Source of the DNA: Euphorbia lathyris
Taxonomy: Eukaryota > Streptophyta > Magnoliopsida > Malpighiales > Euphorbiaceae
NCBI RefSeq assembly: GCF_963576675.1
Contig: NC_088915.1
Span: forward strand, 32,827,501-32,891,500
Reading direction: 5' to 3'
Length of the DNA stretch: 64,000 bases
Shown here: one piece after another, positions 11,871 through 23,619 of the stretch
Layout of the letters: each line of letters opens with the position of its first letter
Position numbering within the stretch: position 1 is the stretch's first letter
Notes under the pieces: generated by a model
Told to the model about the DNA's origin: nothing
Database searches by the model: none
The model's input: the letters and a program-made list of their open reading frames with translations, nothing else
Made by a program: the position numbers and the translations under genes

Positions 11871-11876
11871 TTTATT
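11871..11876 (-). terminator. Candidate polyadenylation signal of the FtsH gene
   Basis: AATAAA lies on the minus strand 113 bp beyond the stop codon at 11989-11991. This is a normal 3' UTR distance in plants. Confidence 0.5.
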
Positions 11877-11988
11877 CTGTAATTTTTAATATAAAGATGG
11901 CATTTCCATAAAAACAATGGAATAAGTTACAATTTTAAAGAGATGGAAATAGTATGTACAAATACAGAAAAAAAACTGTCTTAAAATG

Positions 11989-14109
11989 TTAGGCAGGGAC
12001 AACACTTATGGATGAAGTATCATCATCCTCACTACTGCTCTCTGAAATTTCTGAAACCTTGTCTTCCTCTTTGAAACCTTCCTTAAATATGTCATAGTTT
12101 GAAACCTCCTCTGATTTAAATGGCCGCTCGCCCAAAACCCTAATCAGATCATGTTGGTGTAGAACTTCCTTCTCTAGCAACAGTTGAGCAACCTCAGCCA
12201 CTTGTTCTCTGTGTTCTTCGATCACTTGAACCGTCTTTTCATATGCCTTGCCCACCCACTCGCGCACTTCACTGTCTATTAGTGCCGCAGTCTTGCTGCT
12301 GTATGGCTTCGACATCTCTAATCCTCCATCTTCCCTTTGAGGGAAAGAAAGTAGACCCACCTTTTCACTAAACCCATATACTGCTACTTGGGCGTAAGTC
12401 ATTTTAGTCACTTTTTCTAAGTCATTTTGAGCTCCCGTTGATATCTTTCCAATCAAAACCTGCAATTGCAAGTACCCATCACTACAAAATTTCAGGATCA
12501 AGGCAATTCTACTAAACGTGCTGCATTATTTTACAAATTACTTGTTCATTCTTTAGTTCTGTGTAGTATAAACTGTGGTCCGCAACCACAATTGTGCCAT
12601 TTTTGTACCTCATCCAAAAGAATGCATTCAATACAAAGGTACAACAGAATGTCGTAATTACCTGTTCAGCTGCTCGGCCACCAAGAGTCATACACGTTAT
12701 ATCAAAAAGTTGCTCCTTTGTCAAGAGAAGGTTTTCATTTGGAACATACTGCGCAAATCCTAGTGCAGCAGTACCACGTGGAACAATTGTCACTTTCAGA
12801 AGCGGTTCTGCATGTTCCAAAAACCAGCCTGTGACAGCATGTCCTGCTTCGTGGTAAGCAACAGTCTCACGCTCCTGCTTGCTTATTACCTGCTTGAAAA
12901 GTAAGAATGTTAAATTTTCTTATCCGGGTTCTATGTAATAATCGAACAGATAATCATCAACTCAAAAATATCCTTCAATAAAAATTACTTTAAGCTTAGC
13001 AATAAAATTGTTATATACTCTGTTCCACAATACATGTCTTTCTAGAGAATTTTTTTGTTCCATAATACATGTCATTTTGATTCAATCCATGCACATTAAT
13101 TGCTTATACCCCCATTTAAGTTGCCTTTTTACTTTGGAAATAGACGAAAATTAATTAGTGGATGTAATTAATACAAGGGTAACAAAGTCTTTTAATAAAA
13201 ATTAATTGTTTTTCTTAATTCTTTTGCCTTAACCTTAAAAGGCATGTATTGTGGAACAGATGGAGTATTATTTATTTATTTGTTGTCATTTTTGTTGGTC
13301 CAAAATCTAGGATTCTCGGCATCCAATAGACACCCAACCCATTGTGCAAGGTGTTTAAATTTTAATTCAATCACACTTAAGAAACCTAATGGAATTAAAG
13401 ATGACATACCTTGTTCTTCTTCTCCAAGCCACCAATTATTCTATCTATTGCTGCCTCAAAATTGTCCATTGTGATCAGCGTTCCTTCATGCCTTGCAGCA
13501 ATTAGAGCGGCTTCATTACAAACATTTGCAATATCAGCCCCAGCAAATCCAGGAGTGAGGGCTGCAAGTCTTTCAGAGTAAAATGATGGTTCATGATCAA
13601 GTTTAAGTTTTTTCAAGTAGATCTTAAAGATTTGCTCACGGCCTTTAATATCAGGCTTATCAATGCAAATTTGCCGATCAAATCGACCTGGCCTTAACAA
13701 AGCTTTGTCTAAAATATCAGGCCTATTAGTGCCAGCAAGCACAACAACTCCAGCAGTAGTTGCAAAGCCATCCATTTCTACCAGCAACTGATTAAGGGTA
13801 CTTTCCCGCTCATCATTGGAACCTGAGAAGCCCCCACGTCCTCTAGCTCTGCCAATTGCATCAATCTCATCAATAAATACAATGCTAGGAGCACACTCCC
13901 TTGCTTCCTGAAACAAATTTCTCACTCTAGATGGTCCCACTCCAACAAACATCTCCATGAAATCTGAACCAGATATGGAAAGAAAAGGCACACCAGATTC
14001 CCCTGCAGTTGCCTTCGCTAGAAGGGTCTTTCCAGTTCCAGGAGGACCAACCAAAAGTGCACCTTTCGGAATTTTAGCTCCCAGGTCCTCATACTTCTTG
14101 GGGTTCTTA

Positions 14110-14144
<35 letters not shown>

Positions 14145-17038
14145 TTCATCACAGCCAGCAACATCTTTGAAGTAGACCTAGAGTAGCACAAGGAAACAAA
14201 AAGAAATAAGTGTCAAATAAGATGTGGAAATCTTATGTCCAAAATAATGCTAATAGCATCTTTATAACAGTTAAAGCAAAGGGTAGAACAAAAACTTGAT
14301 AATGTAAGAAGCTAGGAACAGCAGATTATGCTACCATTATTGACATACAAAATGGAAAGCTCACCTTGTTCTTAGCATTTTTATCCACTTTCGTTATGTG
14401 GGCCTTCCCTATGTTGAATATTCCACGGCCACCCTTTCCTCCTCCCCCATCACCAACACCAAATCCACCTTGCATTCTCCGTCCCATGTACATGAGGACT
14501 CCCAAAAGCAAGAGAGTTGGTGCAACGAATCCCAACAATTCTTGGTACCAAACCTTCTCAGATTCATATGTAACAGGAACATAGTTATGAGACTTGATTC
14601 CTAATGCTTCTTGGGCTTCCTCCAATTTCTCCTCAAAAGAGTTGATACTACCAATGTTGAAGTAATAATGATATTGACCCACTTGTGCTTGGGCAGGGGT
14701 ACCATTAACAGGACTTTGCACTACATCATCAGTTGTTTGATTCTGAGGAGATGTCCTTACATACACTTTCGCAACTGATTTGTTGGAAACAACTATGCGG
14801 TCAACTAAACCAGGTTCCAGAAGCTTATTCTTGAACTCTTGGAAACTAATTTGCTAATATAAAATCCCAAAGTACATGAGCAGAAGGATAGAAAAATGCA
14901 TCCGCTTAGCAATAAGCATACCAGATCCAAATTAACATGAGAAAGAAGGTTCCCACAGATTGTGGTCATGAATCATAAAAATACAGTGCATGCTAAGTAC
15001 AAATTAGACAGTATGTGCTCAAATTAAGCCCTCAGCCAAAAGAAATTCATGGGGCAGGCTTATGAAATCCATAACCGAAAAATAAGACTGCCTAAAGAAC
15101 ACACAAAAAAAGGAGTTATCAACCAAAATAAAGTTATCTACTTGATGTCTAGAACCATGATTATGACCTGCAATCTTGCAACCTAACAAAGAGAAGAGGG
15201 GGAACAGTTTTGAAAACATGACATGCATATATACTAGCTAATTTCCTGATGGAAAAGGATGTTCCACCACCAGTACAAATTTTCACTATTTACCAGCCCA
15301 GAAATACAGATGATAATTTTTCTTTAAAATTTTATCTGCTCAACTGGACTTTCACATTGAAGTCCTAACAATAGTGTACTTCAGTAAGGAGTCACTAACT
15401 TCAGCTACAGATAATGGTAATATGGTATAGAAGGGGTTAAATGCATTGTTGGTCACTGAACTTCCATAGTCGTCTCAAAATGGTCATTTGACTTCAATTA
15501 GTCTCAGTAAAATCATTGAACTTTGAATTTTTTCTCAATTAAGTCCCTCCGGCAACTTCAAGAGCAAAAAGACACTGCAAAAGTGATGTGGCTGCCACAT
15601 CAGAACTTTAATGGCTGACTGAAACGACATGTGGCTGCCGCCTAGCTGACCGAAATCGCACGTGTCAGGTAGGTGGTAGCCATGTGTCGTTTTGGTCCGC
15701 TATGTGGCAGCCAAGTGTCGTTTCGGCAAGCGGTGAAAGCCATATCATATTTCCGGTGTCTTTTTGCTCTTGAAGCCGCCGGATTGACTTTATTGAGACA
15801 AAATTCAAAGTTGAATGATTTTATTGAGACAAATTGAAGTTAAGGGACTATTTTGAGACAACCATGAAACTTCACTAACCAATGGTGCATTTACCCGGTA
15901 TAGAAGTGAAAACTTAAGTACAAAAACAACCATGCTATAAAAGTAATAGATTTAGAAACTGAAATTGGTCTGTTTTCCTACTTAATATGATTCAAATTGT
16001 AAATTGCAATACAATTTGTTTTTCTTAATTTACGTGAACTCTGATGCAGAAGCTTTTTGCATGCTATAACATATCTATTTTAACGAGTGAATCACAGAGC
16101 ACTTTGTAAAAGAAAAGCGCAAGCGTGTAAACTGCTTACCTCTTTCTCTATAACATCCAAACCAGAAAGCAAGTAAAGCAAAAGCCCTGCTATTATAGAG
16201 TAAGGAATTAAGTTGGAAAACCGAATCACATAAATACACTTCCCTCCATCCTTCGTGTTTGAGTGTTCTGAAATTGGGGCATTAAAATAATTCAGTAAGC
16301 TAAGTTGTATCTTATTTTGATGATGTAGAATATATATCACTGAAACTATTACAAATTGAAGTGAAGTATAGCAACAACTCATTTCCAACATAGGCTGGCT
16401 TGAGTCCATAATAACAATAATCATCCCAGCAACTAGTACACATTAAAGTAAAATAGCCATTTCTTAAAATTCCTACATCTTTTAAGAGAAGACTAAAAGT
16501 AGACACAAACTGAAAACTGAAAAAAAAAATTACAAAAATATGAAAACCCGACCTTTAGATTCAGCTTTCTGCTTGTTTCCTTTCGGTATTTCCTTCTTCT
16601 CCTTCGGATAAAATTTTTCATAATCTACAAACAAATAACAAAATTAAACCTAAAAAAATCATAATTGGGAAATACATGTTCCTGAACAATAGCTCACTCT
16701 TCTTCTTCGGAGCTTGGCTGGAGAACAAACGATGAAGTCTAGGGTTCGCAAGTAGATAATTCAAGTAAGGTATCTCCTTGTGAGCTCCGATTGAAGCCAA
16801 GTACGCCCTAAAAACCCCTAATTTTTCATCCCCCCTTGAAACTGCTCCACCTTGGTGTCTGGATATCGCCGATCTCCCAAAACCGCCAACACCGGTGCCA
16901 CGAAGTACATTCTACCATGCCATAAACAGAAACACATAATCAGATAAAATTCAAGAAAAATAGAAGCAATTTTCAAATAAGAGAACTTACAGCAGGAGAG
17001 CATCGAGGCAGCGAGCGACTGAGCTTAGAAAATATCAT
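11989..17038 (-). CDS. FTSH10: Mitochondrial m-AAA protease, FtsH3/FtsH10 type (ATP-dependent zinc metalloprotease)
   Basis: Eight exons (high to low): 16991-17038, 16698-16911, 16553-16624, 16140-16267, 14365-14853, 13410-14177, 12662-12889, 11989-12459. All introns are GT-AG, phases agree, and the product is 805 aa, the family's usual size. FtsH hexamers in the mitochondrial inner membrane unfold and degrade membrane proteins and process ribosomal protein precursors (family knowledge). Visible features: an Arg/Ser-rich, acid-poor N terminus (about 1-45) like a presequence; membrane segments near 131-147 and 259-278; Walker A GPPGTGKT 361-368; Walker B FIDEID 418-423; second region of homology with RPGRFDR 479-485; zinc site HEAGH 586-590; and the downstream zinc-ligand Asp about 662. 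Start: first in-frame ATG, MIFSKL, as in FTSH3/10. Exon 4 (first membrane segment) is the most diverged part and its model the least certain. FTSH3 versus FTSH10 is not resolved. No damage seen despite TE-filled introns. Confidence 0.94.
13018..13265. mobile_element. Stowaway-type MITE in FtsH intron 6
   Basis: The 248-bp element has terminal inverted repeats CTCTGTTCCACAATACATG at the left and CTCCATCTGTTCCACAATAC at the right (reverse complement). It is flanked by TA dinucleotides at 13016-13017 and 13266-13267. CTCC...GTTCC ends with a TA target are typical of Stowaway/Tc1-mariner MITEs. It lies inside the intron between exons 6 and 7, clear of splice sites. Confidence 0.85.
15434..15896. 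mobile_element. Mutator-type non-autonomous element in FtsH intron 4
   Basis: The 463-bp element has terminal inverted repeats of about 200 bp (GGGTTAAATGC at the left; GGGTAAATGC at the right in reverse complement). It is flanked by an exact 10-bp direct repeat, GGTATAGAAG, at 15424-15433 and 15897-15906; the true TSD is 9 or 10 bp. Long inverted repeats with a 9-10 bp TSD indicate a Mutator-like element. The centre is GC-rich, with repeated CATGTG/GCCACAT words. No transposase. Confidence 0.82.
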
Positions 17039-17600
17039 TTAAAATAGATTGGTAATGCTTCCGATTTTGGGATTATTGAGATAAAATTTGGTATCTTACG
17101 GATAAAAAATCTGGGCATTAATTTGTATAGATAATGCGGTAGAAAGAAGAAAAGTATAAAAGGAAATAATAAAGAGAGAAATTATGCTTGCGAATTGGTC
17201 GAAGTTTTGAGGTCAGCCATTAGCGATGTAAACTTGGAGAAGAAGATGGAGACTCGAAAACTAGTCTAGCTGCCCATAGATTATTTTGTTCTGTCAATTA
17301 ATTTAAATTAAATAGTTGCGTTTATTGTTTCTAGCATGTATTTCTATTAAATAAGCTGGTGTTTGATAATTTAAAAAATCATTTAGATATTTCGATTTAT
17401 CACTTTCTCATATTTATAAAAAATATAATTACAAAAGGATTACAAAAGTAAATTTATGATTTGACTAATTTATAAATAGAGTCTCAGATTTAAAACTTGA
17501 CAAATAGATATCATGTGTTTTGCATGGCTTATCTAACACCATTTGTTTTTAATAAGGTTATTTCCTTCCTTTTTTTTCTTCATTTTTGTTTTTTTCATAT
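17039..17600. other. 5' flank of the FtsH gene
   Basis: This interval holds the presumed 5' UTR and promoter of the minus-strand gene. I cannot place a convincing minus-strand TATA box or transcription start. No ORF or repeat is recognised up to the Tat remnant that begins somewhere near 17.5-17.6 kb. Confidence 0.4.
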
Positions 17601-18655
17601 CATACAAAATTATATCGACATATGGTATCTCATGAGTTCTCGAATCATCCACCACGTGTCTCAAAACAGATATTCGAATCCATAGTAAAGCTTCTATGGA
17701 CATCTCCTTTCTAAAAGGAACTCCTATTGCCGCTAAGTCAAAGACTTTTCACTATGAAGGACTTTTTCTAGAACCATACTCTTAAAAGGAGAAGGAATCC
17801 TAACTCACAAAAGGTTCCTAGAAGACAATGAATTCAGTCCAATCTTATATATAGACGACATAAGATATGTTAACTAAACAACTCACATTTAGTCTTACTC
17901 TTCAACCCTTCCTAAGCACCTACTAACTTAAGCATCGGAGCAGGTTCGTCAAACTCTAGGCCCCTCTAAATTTGGTTTTGTTTTACAGGCTCAACCAGGA
18001 AGATACTCAAGACGTTCGGACCCTCTATCCCGAGTTCATAACACAGTTGTCATAAGTGCGGTGAGCGTGGAGCTCGAACAAAACACACGATGGCAGAATC
18101 AAATCTCATCTAGTTGGAGGTTCACCGAAATAATGAAGCAGAATCCACTCAGAAAGCCGAATGCCGACCATAGTTGGAACCTCAATACCAACTACTCGCA
18201 AATGAAGTTTCCTGTAGGTTCGGGCGAAATCTAAGGACGATGCAAAAAGAGATGGACGATATAAGAGCTGTGCATACGATAGAGATGGCAGAGCTCAAGT
18301 AACAATTGAAGAAAGTAGAAGAAAAATTACAAAACAATCTCAATAGCATTGCAGAATCCAATCATCGATCAACAAAAACACCTAAAAGACACTTCAGAAG
18401 CCTCTCCCCCATAAGGAGACATTCCCGATTAAGGAGCCCCCCATGCGAAGAGAAAAACTAAAAAATTCCAAGAATAGACATAGGCACCATTCAAAAGATC
18501 AAAGTAAGAGTAGAAACCGATCTCCCCATAAACCTCTGATCGATCATGACAGACACGCTAACAGGAACAAGTCGAAGGAGGAAGATGAAGACAATTTGGT
18601 TAGTAAGAAAGAGATGTAGGAGATTTTCTAGAGGGGGGTGTTGGGCAGATCTAGT
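17600..18655 (+). pseudogene. Left part of a Tat-lineage gypsy remnant (LTR end plus 5' gag)
   Basis: An LTR-end-like block with TAAGCATCGG near 17930 and the leader motif CGGTGAGCGTGGAG near 18060 match the remnant at 2727-3475. From about 18090 frames read as an Arg/Ser-rich gag N terminus: a helical segment near 18240-18340, then HFRSLSPIRRHSRLRSP near 18392-18445. Stops and frameshifts break all frames. The sequence stops at the Ogre-like insertion (TSD CTAGT, 18651-18655) and appears to resume at 35849. Left boundary approximate. Confidence 0.55.
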
Positions 18656-18997
18656 TGTAGACACCGAGTCGGAGGACCTGTGACGAAAACTCATAACGAG
18701 ACGGTTGAAACGGTTGATTCCGATAATTTAAAACAAAAATCACGAAAGGGTCCGTAAGGATTGCGTATCGTCGGGTGGACGGCCCGCGAGTGCTCAGCGG
18801 CGTTGGGCGAGCGCCTAGCGGCAGCCGGCGTGCGTCCAACGGCAGTTGGACGCGCGCCCGGTAGCGCAGGGTGCACGCCCAGCGGCAGCCGGACGCGCAC
18901 GCCCAACTCACGTTGGGTGGGCGCCCAACGACGTCGAGTGAACGCCCAACCCACTTTGAACGACGCCCAACTTTAGCCGGGCGTCGCCCAAAGTTTC

Positions 18998-19028
18998 GGG
19001 ATCCGTGCCTATCAAAGGCACGGATCCC
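18998..19028 (+). promoter_or_regulatory. Palindrome with degenerate TATA box in loop (5' LTR, copy 1)
   Basis: Arms GGGATCCGTGCC and GGCACGGATCCC are perfect 12-bp inverted repeats around a 7-base loop TATCAAA. The loop is a one-base variant of the TATA box seen in the other two copies. Confidence 0.7.
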
Positions 19029-19289
19029 TATCCATTGAGGGGGAGGAAATTTTTTTGGAGCTTTCTCACTCTAGACATTTTTAGAGAGAGAAATACTATT
19101 TTTTGGAGAAAATATTTTTTTCCCAAAAAAATCTAAATTTTCCAAAAGTTAAATATTTTACAAAAAAGGCAAAAACACCGAAAAAGATAAATTCGTGCAT
19201 GAGTTGGGTGTTCGCCCAACTCAAGTTGGGCGTTCGCCCAACCCACTTTGGGCGACGCCCAACTTTAGCCGGGCGTCGCCCAAAGTTTC

Positions 19290-19320
19290 GGGATCCGTGC
19301 CTATAAAAGGCACAGATCCC
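19290..19320 (+). promoter_or_regulatory. Palindrome with TATA box in loop (5' LTR, copy 2)
   Basis: The same structure lies 292 bp downstream, with loop TATAAAA and one mismatch in the right arm. It is the likely core promoter of the 5' LTR. Confidence 0.75.
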
Positions 19321-21557
19321 TATGCATTGAGGGGGAGAAAATTTTTTTGGAGCTTTCTCACTCTAGACATTTTTAGAGAGAGAAATACTATTTTTTGGAG
19401 AAAATATTTTTTTCCCAAAAAAATCCAAATTTTCCAACAGTTAAATATTTTACAAAAAAGGCAAAAACACCGAAAAAGATAAATTCGTGGAATCAACCGA
19501 CTTCAGCTGTCAATACCGATCTTGAGGTATTATCCGAGGACTAGACTCGTTTTATTTATTTCGTTTATTTATTTATTTATTTCATTTATTTATTTATTTA
19601 GGTGATAGTTTTATTTATTTAGTTAGTCATTTATTTATCACGTTTTATTTAACTTTCCGTATTTATTTAATTTTTGTCTCGTATTAAATAAACGTTTGGT
19701 TTTGTTTTGAAATAAAAAACCTCGTTTTAACATCCCAATACGAACCGTGATCCGATTCAAAGGTAGTTCGGGATTAGAAACGTTGTAATTATAAGTTTTG
19801 AAAATATTTCTAAATAACGTTTTAAAATAAAACATCGTTTTAGGAATCTCCGTTATAGATTATGATCTAATTTGGGTAGTTCGGAGATCCAAAATGCTAG
19901 AATAGATATAATCTAAAGTGTTTGAATAAATCTGAAAGTTGTGGACTGTTTCTGTAATTCTCCTTTTTCTGTCACTAAAAGCAGTTTACCGATGGATTTT
20001 CCGTCGGTAAATCTGCTGGAACTTTAAAAAGCCCATTTTGAACCTTTTTCTTACCTTTTTGACATTTGTTCTTAAATGTGTATATATATAACTATGTAAA
20101 ATATTTGGTAAATGTATTTTTGGTTTATATAACTATTAGCTACATATTATATATCCACTTATTTTATGTTAAAAACTTAATTCATATTGATTTGGTTTTG
20201 TAAGTTATATATAGGTATATATGTATAGTTTTTTTGACTTTTGGGATGATTAATTGATTTTTGGGTTATTATGTAAATATTATTTTTGAACTAAAAGTTG
20301 TTTTCTATATTTATGAACTATGTTCATCATTTTATATGTTTTAATTGGAATGAAAGTGTATTATATCCAATATTATTTTCATTACTCCTTCTACTTATTA
20401 ATATGTATTATTTTCTCAATTTTGTTTTAATGAGTATTATTACTACCCTTTTTGTATATATGTATATTTACTCTATTTTCATACTTATATATATATTCTT
20501 TCAAATGTATTTCGTTGGGTGAATTTGAGATTAGATTGTTAATTGTTGTGATTATGTCCAAATGGAGGCTAATTGGGTAAAAAAGGGGAAATAAGCCACA
20601 AAAAAAGAGAATTTAATTTGTTTATTTAAACTAAAAGGTTTTTTTAGAGGTTCCAAATGTAAATAAAAGGTTTTTGATCCTCTACCACTTTCAATTGATT
20701 TCCAAAATATCATGTTTTAAAACCTTAATTCGTTCCAACGACGGATTAAGCGAACCTTGTAATTAAAATCGTTTCTTAAATTGTAAATAATAGAGTTTTG
20801 AATCGTTTTCCTATTCAAATGGTGTTGTACAAAAATAAATGGACTTGTATGTTTAATCACGTTTTCTGGTTAAAGCTTTTTATCTCACACTTTCAAACGC
20901 TCGAATCGTTCCAACGGCGATTCGAGTCGATATCATGTAAATTAACGGGGTTTTGAAACGTACCTAAGTCGTTCCAACGGTGATTAAGGTACGAACCATG
21001 TAAATAAACTCGTTTTGGGGAAATGAGCTTAGTTTAAAGTTAGTGTAAAGCATAAATCTCACTGTGAATAAATCAATTCTTTCTTCTCCCCCTTTCTCTC
21101 CTATGTATTTTAAATTTATGCAAAATGGGTGATTCTTCACTACAATGGCTTTTAATAACATGTTCAAAACGGTTTTCAAAGCGAGAAAGAAAAGGTTTCA
21201 AATGAATTTTAAACTTAAAGAAGTATGCGATTAGTCCGTTATCGCCTAACACGCTAAGTAGGAGGCCGGTGGTTCATAACCGGGTGATGTCGGGGTGCCT
21301 AGTAGCATTTCTCCGAAAAGGAGCTAGCCTTCTCGGCTCGTACCTAAGTTTCCCGAACCCTCACCGGTCTCCCGCAAGGGATCGGTGTTCATTTTCCCAT
21401 TCGTGGGTGGCGACTCTTCCATACTCCAGGCTCCGGTCCTGCCGAGCAGCTTGATTCCGTGATTGGTTGCTTTCGGCGCCAATCACAGCATCTGTCGTCA
21501 ACGGTGTCCACCCCCCGGTCCGCCCGGGCGAGGCCGTTTGGCACCTTGTCTAACAAG

Positions 21558-21575
21558 TGGCGACTCTGCTGGGGA
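21558..21575 (+). other. Primer-binding site, Arg-tRNA type
   Basis: TGGCGACTCTGCTGGGGA lies two bases after the 5' LTR. It is the primer site commonly seen in Ogre elements (complementary to an Arg tRNA 3' end). Confidence 0.85.
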
Positions 21576-23600
21576 AGCGAGAAATTTGATTCCGGAAGGC
21601 GTGTATTAAGCCCTTAACGGGGACGGATCGTATTATTTCTTTTCGTATGCATTCATACGCATTGTTGCAAACCTTTTGGGTAATTTCCGCGAAACCTCTA
21701 GCGAGAGTCCATTCGTCGGTCGAAAGAGGCTAGTGTAAGTTCCCCCTTACAGTAAGGCGCCAAAGGGTCCCCATCCATTCGTTAGGGGCGAATTTGTGCG
21801 GTCTTGTGAGGTCCCGCGATCAGCCGTGTCAGCATATAGTAGCCTTAGAAGTTGCCATAGGATTACCCGTTACTATTTTTGATGTGATAAATGAATCAGT
21901 TCGTGTTTTCAAATTGTCATGATACGTGTCTAAATCCTAAAATATGTAAAGGAAATGAAACAATGCATTAATATATACTCTTAAACCGATACATAAACTA
22001 CCCCAAAGCATCGAAACGATTCAAACTAAAGACGACTTAGTCATCTCATATGAATGAACTTGTGCGACCCGTCTGGTCCCTTTCCGTGTCCCGAAGGAGG
22101 CACATGTTCAGGAAATATGTTGTGACGTAAGCATGTATTAGTACAAATCGGCTTGGTATTAAGGATAGTTATATCTCGATTCAAAAGACTATATTAACGA
22201 TAGCCGTTACTCACATTCTTTAAATACGTTGGGATAAAGCGAGATTATGACAAAACGAAAACGAAGAACATTTCTACTTTGAACGACCCCATTGTAACGT
22301 AAAGAGTTTCATGAACTTGGCCCGTCCCTTCCGAATAAAAAAATGAGCTCTTACGTTATACCTTGCGTTGTTCTAAGGAGAAATGGACGTATTCGCAAAA
22401 GTGACTAAGAAAATAAAAGAAAAGCAAAAATCAACAAACGACCAAAATCATTTTGTATCTATGATATATGTCAATCCCGAGAGTAGTTAAAGAAAATAAA
22501 CCAATGTCGTTAAATACGTGCCTCGAACTGGTATATACGCCATTTAAAATCACTAAGCCGAATTAAGCTAAGAAACCGCGTGATTGCACCATATGGACGA
22601 GACTGTGGGTTTGACTAATGGCTCGATCATTTCGACCATTACCAAACTACAAGAAATATGGCCCGACATGCATGTTTTCTTAACTCGTGTCTAAATGAAA
22701 AAGAACGGTAATATCCCTGCTTCGAATAAGCATGCGATTCAACGAAACGTTGACTTTCTATAACCACGCTAGGATGATATATCCCATAAATTGGAAGAAA
22801 TAAAATTTGTTGCTAGCCGAAAGATGATCGCGCGCTCAAATAAGACTCACCGTCTTCTCACGTAGCCAAAACAAGCAAACGGATTCTTGACGCTAAAAAC
22901 AAACACATTACGCGATGAGCCCGTTCCCTAAAATAAAATCAAAAAATGATATTCTCACTAAACAAACGCGTGGTTGCGTCTCTCGATAGATCCAAAAAGA
23001 TCCCGTTGTAATCCAAAAATCGAGACACGAACCCACGCGAATAAAAGGGAACGAGTCATTGTCAATAACGAACGATTGAACTGAAAAGAATAACTCGTAC
23101 CACGTCTAAATCCGAGATACGCTCAAAGGGAGTCAAAACCCGAACTAATGCGTTTCGCGAAATAACAAAAGACAAGTTATTCAAAAGGACAATCCAATTT
23201 GGTCGATATCTTAGTCACTGAACGCTGATGCGTTAAAACAAATTGTATTGTTTGGTGAATGATTTATTTTTCCGCAATAATCGACGGCATCATGTGTCCT
23301 CTGGACCACGATGTGAGCCCATACCAAAATCCTAGGAAAGAGACTTGGACCAACGAGTGTGTGGAGGAATAAGGATGGAAGAGAGATGATGTGATGATTG
23401 TGATTGTTATCTAACGTTTTCTTATTGCAATCTAATTACGCGTTATGTACGATTTTCGTTAACTAGTTTGTTCGTATGGATTTCTATTTGTTTGTACATC
23501 AGTCGAGTCAGATTTAAGTCATAATGCATCCTATGCTTAACAAATCATTGCAGTCATACCATATAGAGTGTCGCATGCTAACCGAACTGCGTGCAGCCAT
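21576..23600 (+). other. 5' leader of the Ogre-like element, no coding sequence seen
   Basis: About 2 kb with no frame longer than 60 codons and no recognised motif. Autonomous Ogre elements carry an extra ORF upstream of gag around here; I see no trace of it. Confidence 0.5.
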
Positions 23601-23619
23601 TCTAGGTTTTGTAGACTTA

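Larger units (their letters stand above)
18656..21555 (+). repeat. 5' LTR of the Ogre-like element (2.9 kb)
   Basis: The LTR runs from TGTAGACACC to CTAACA. It is collinear with 33132-35848 with few substitutions. It differs by an extra copy of a 292-bp promoter-bearing segment (copy 2 near 19258-19490) and by fewer 21-bp GC-rich units. Open frames inside it (short Met-rich and Phe/Tyr-rich peptides) are repeated in both LTRs and are not treated as genes. Confidence 0.9.

Noticed and set aside
12466..12820. Extra frames overlapping the FtsH exons, and extension of exons 7 and 8 into the intron
   Set aside because: Splice sites AACAG|GTAATT and TTGCAG|GTTTTG restore the family sequence; the extended frames read intron.
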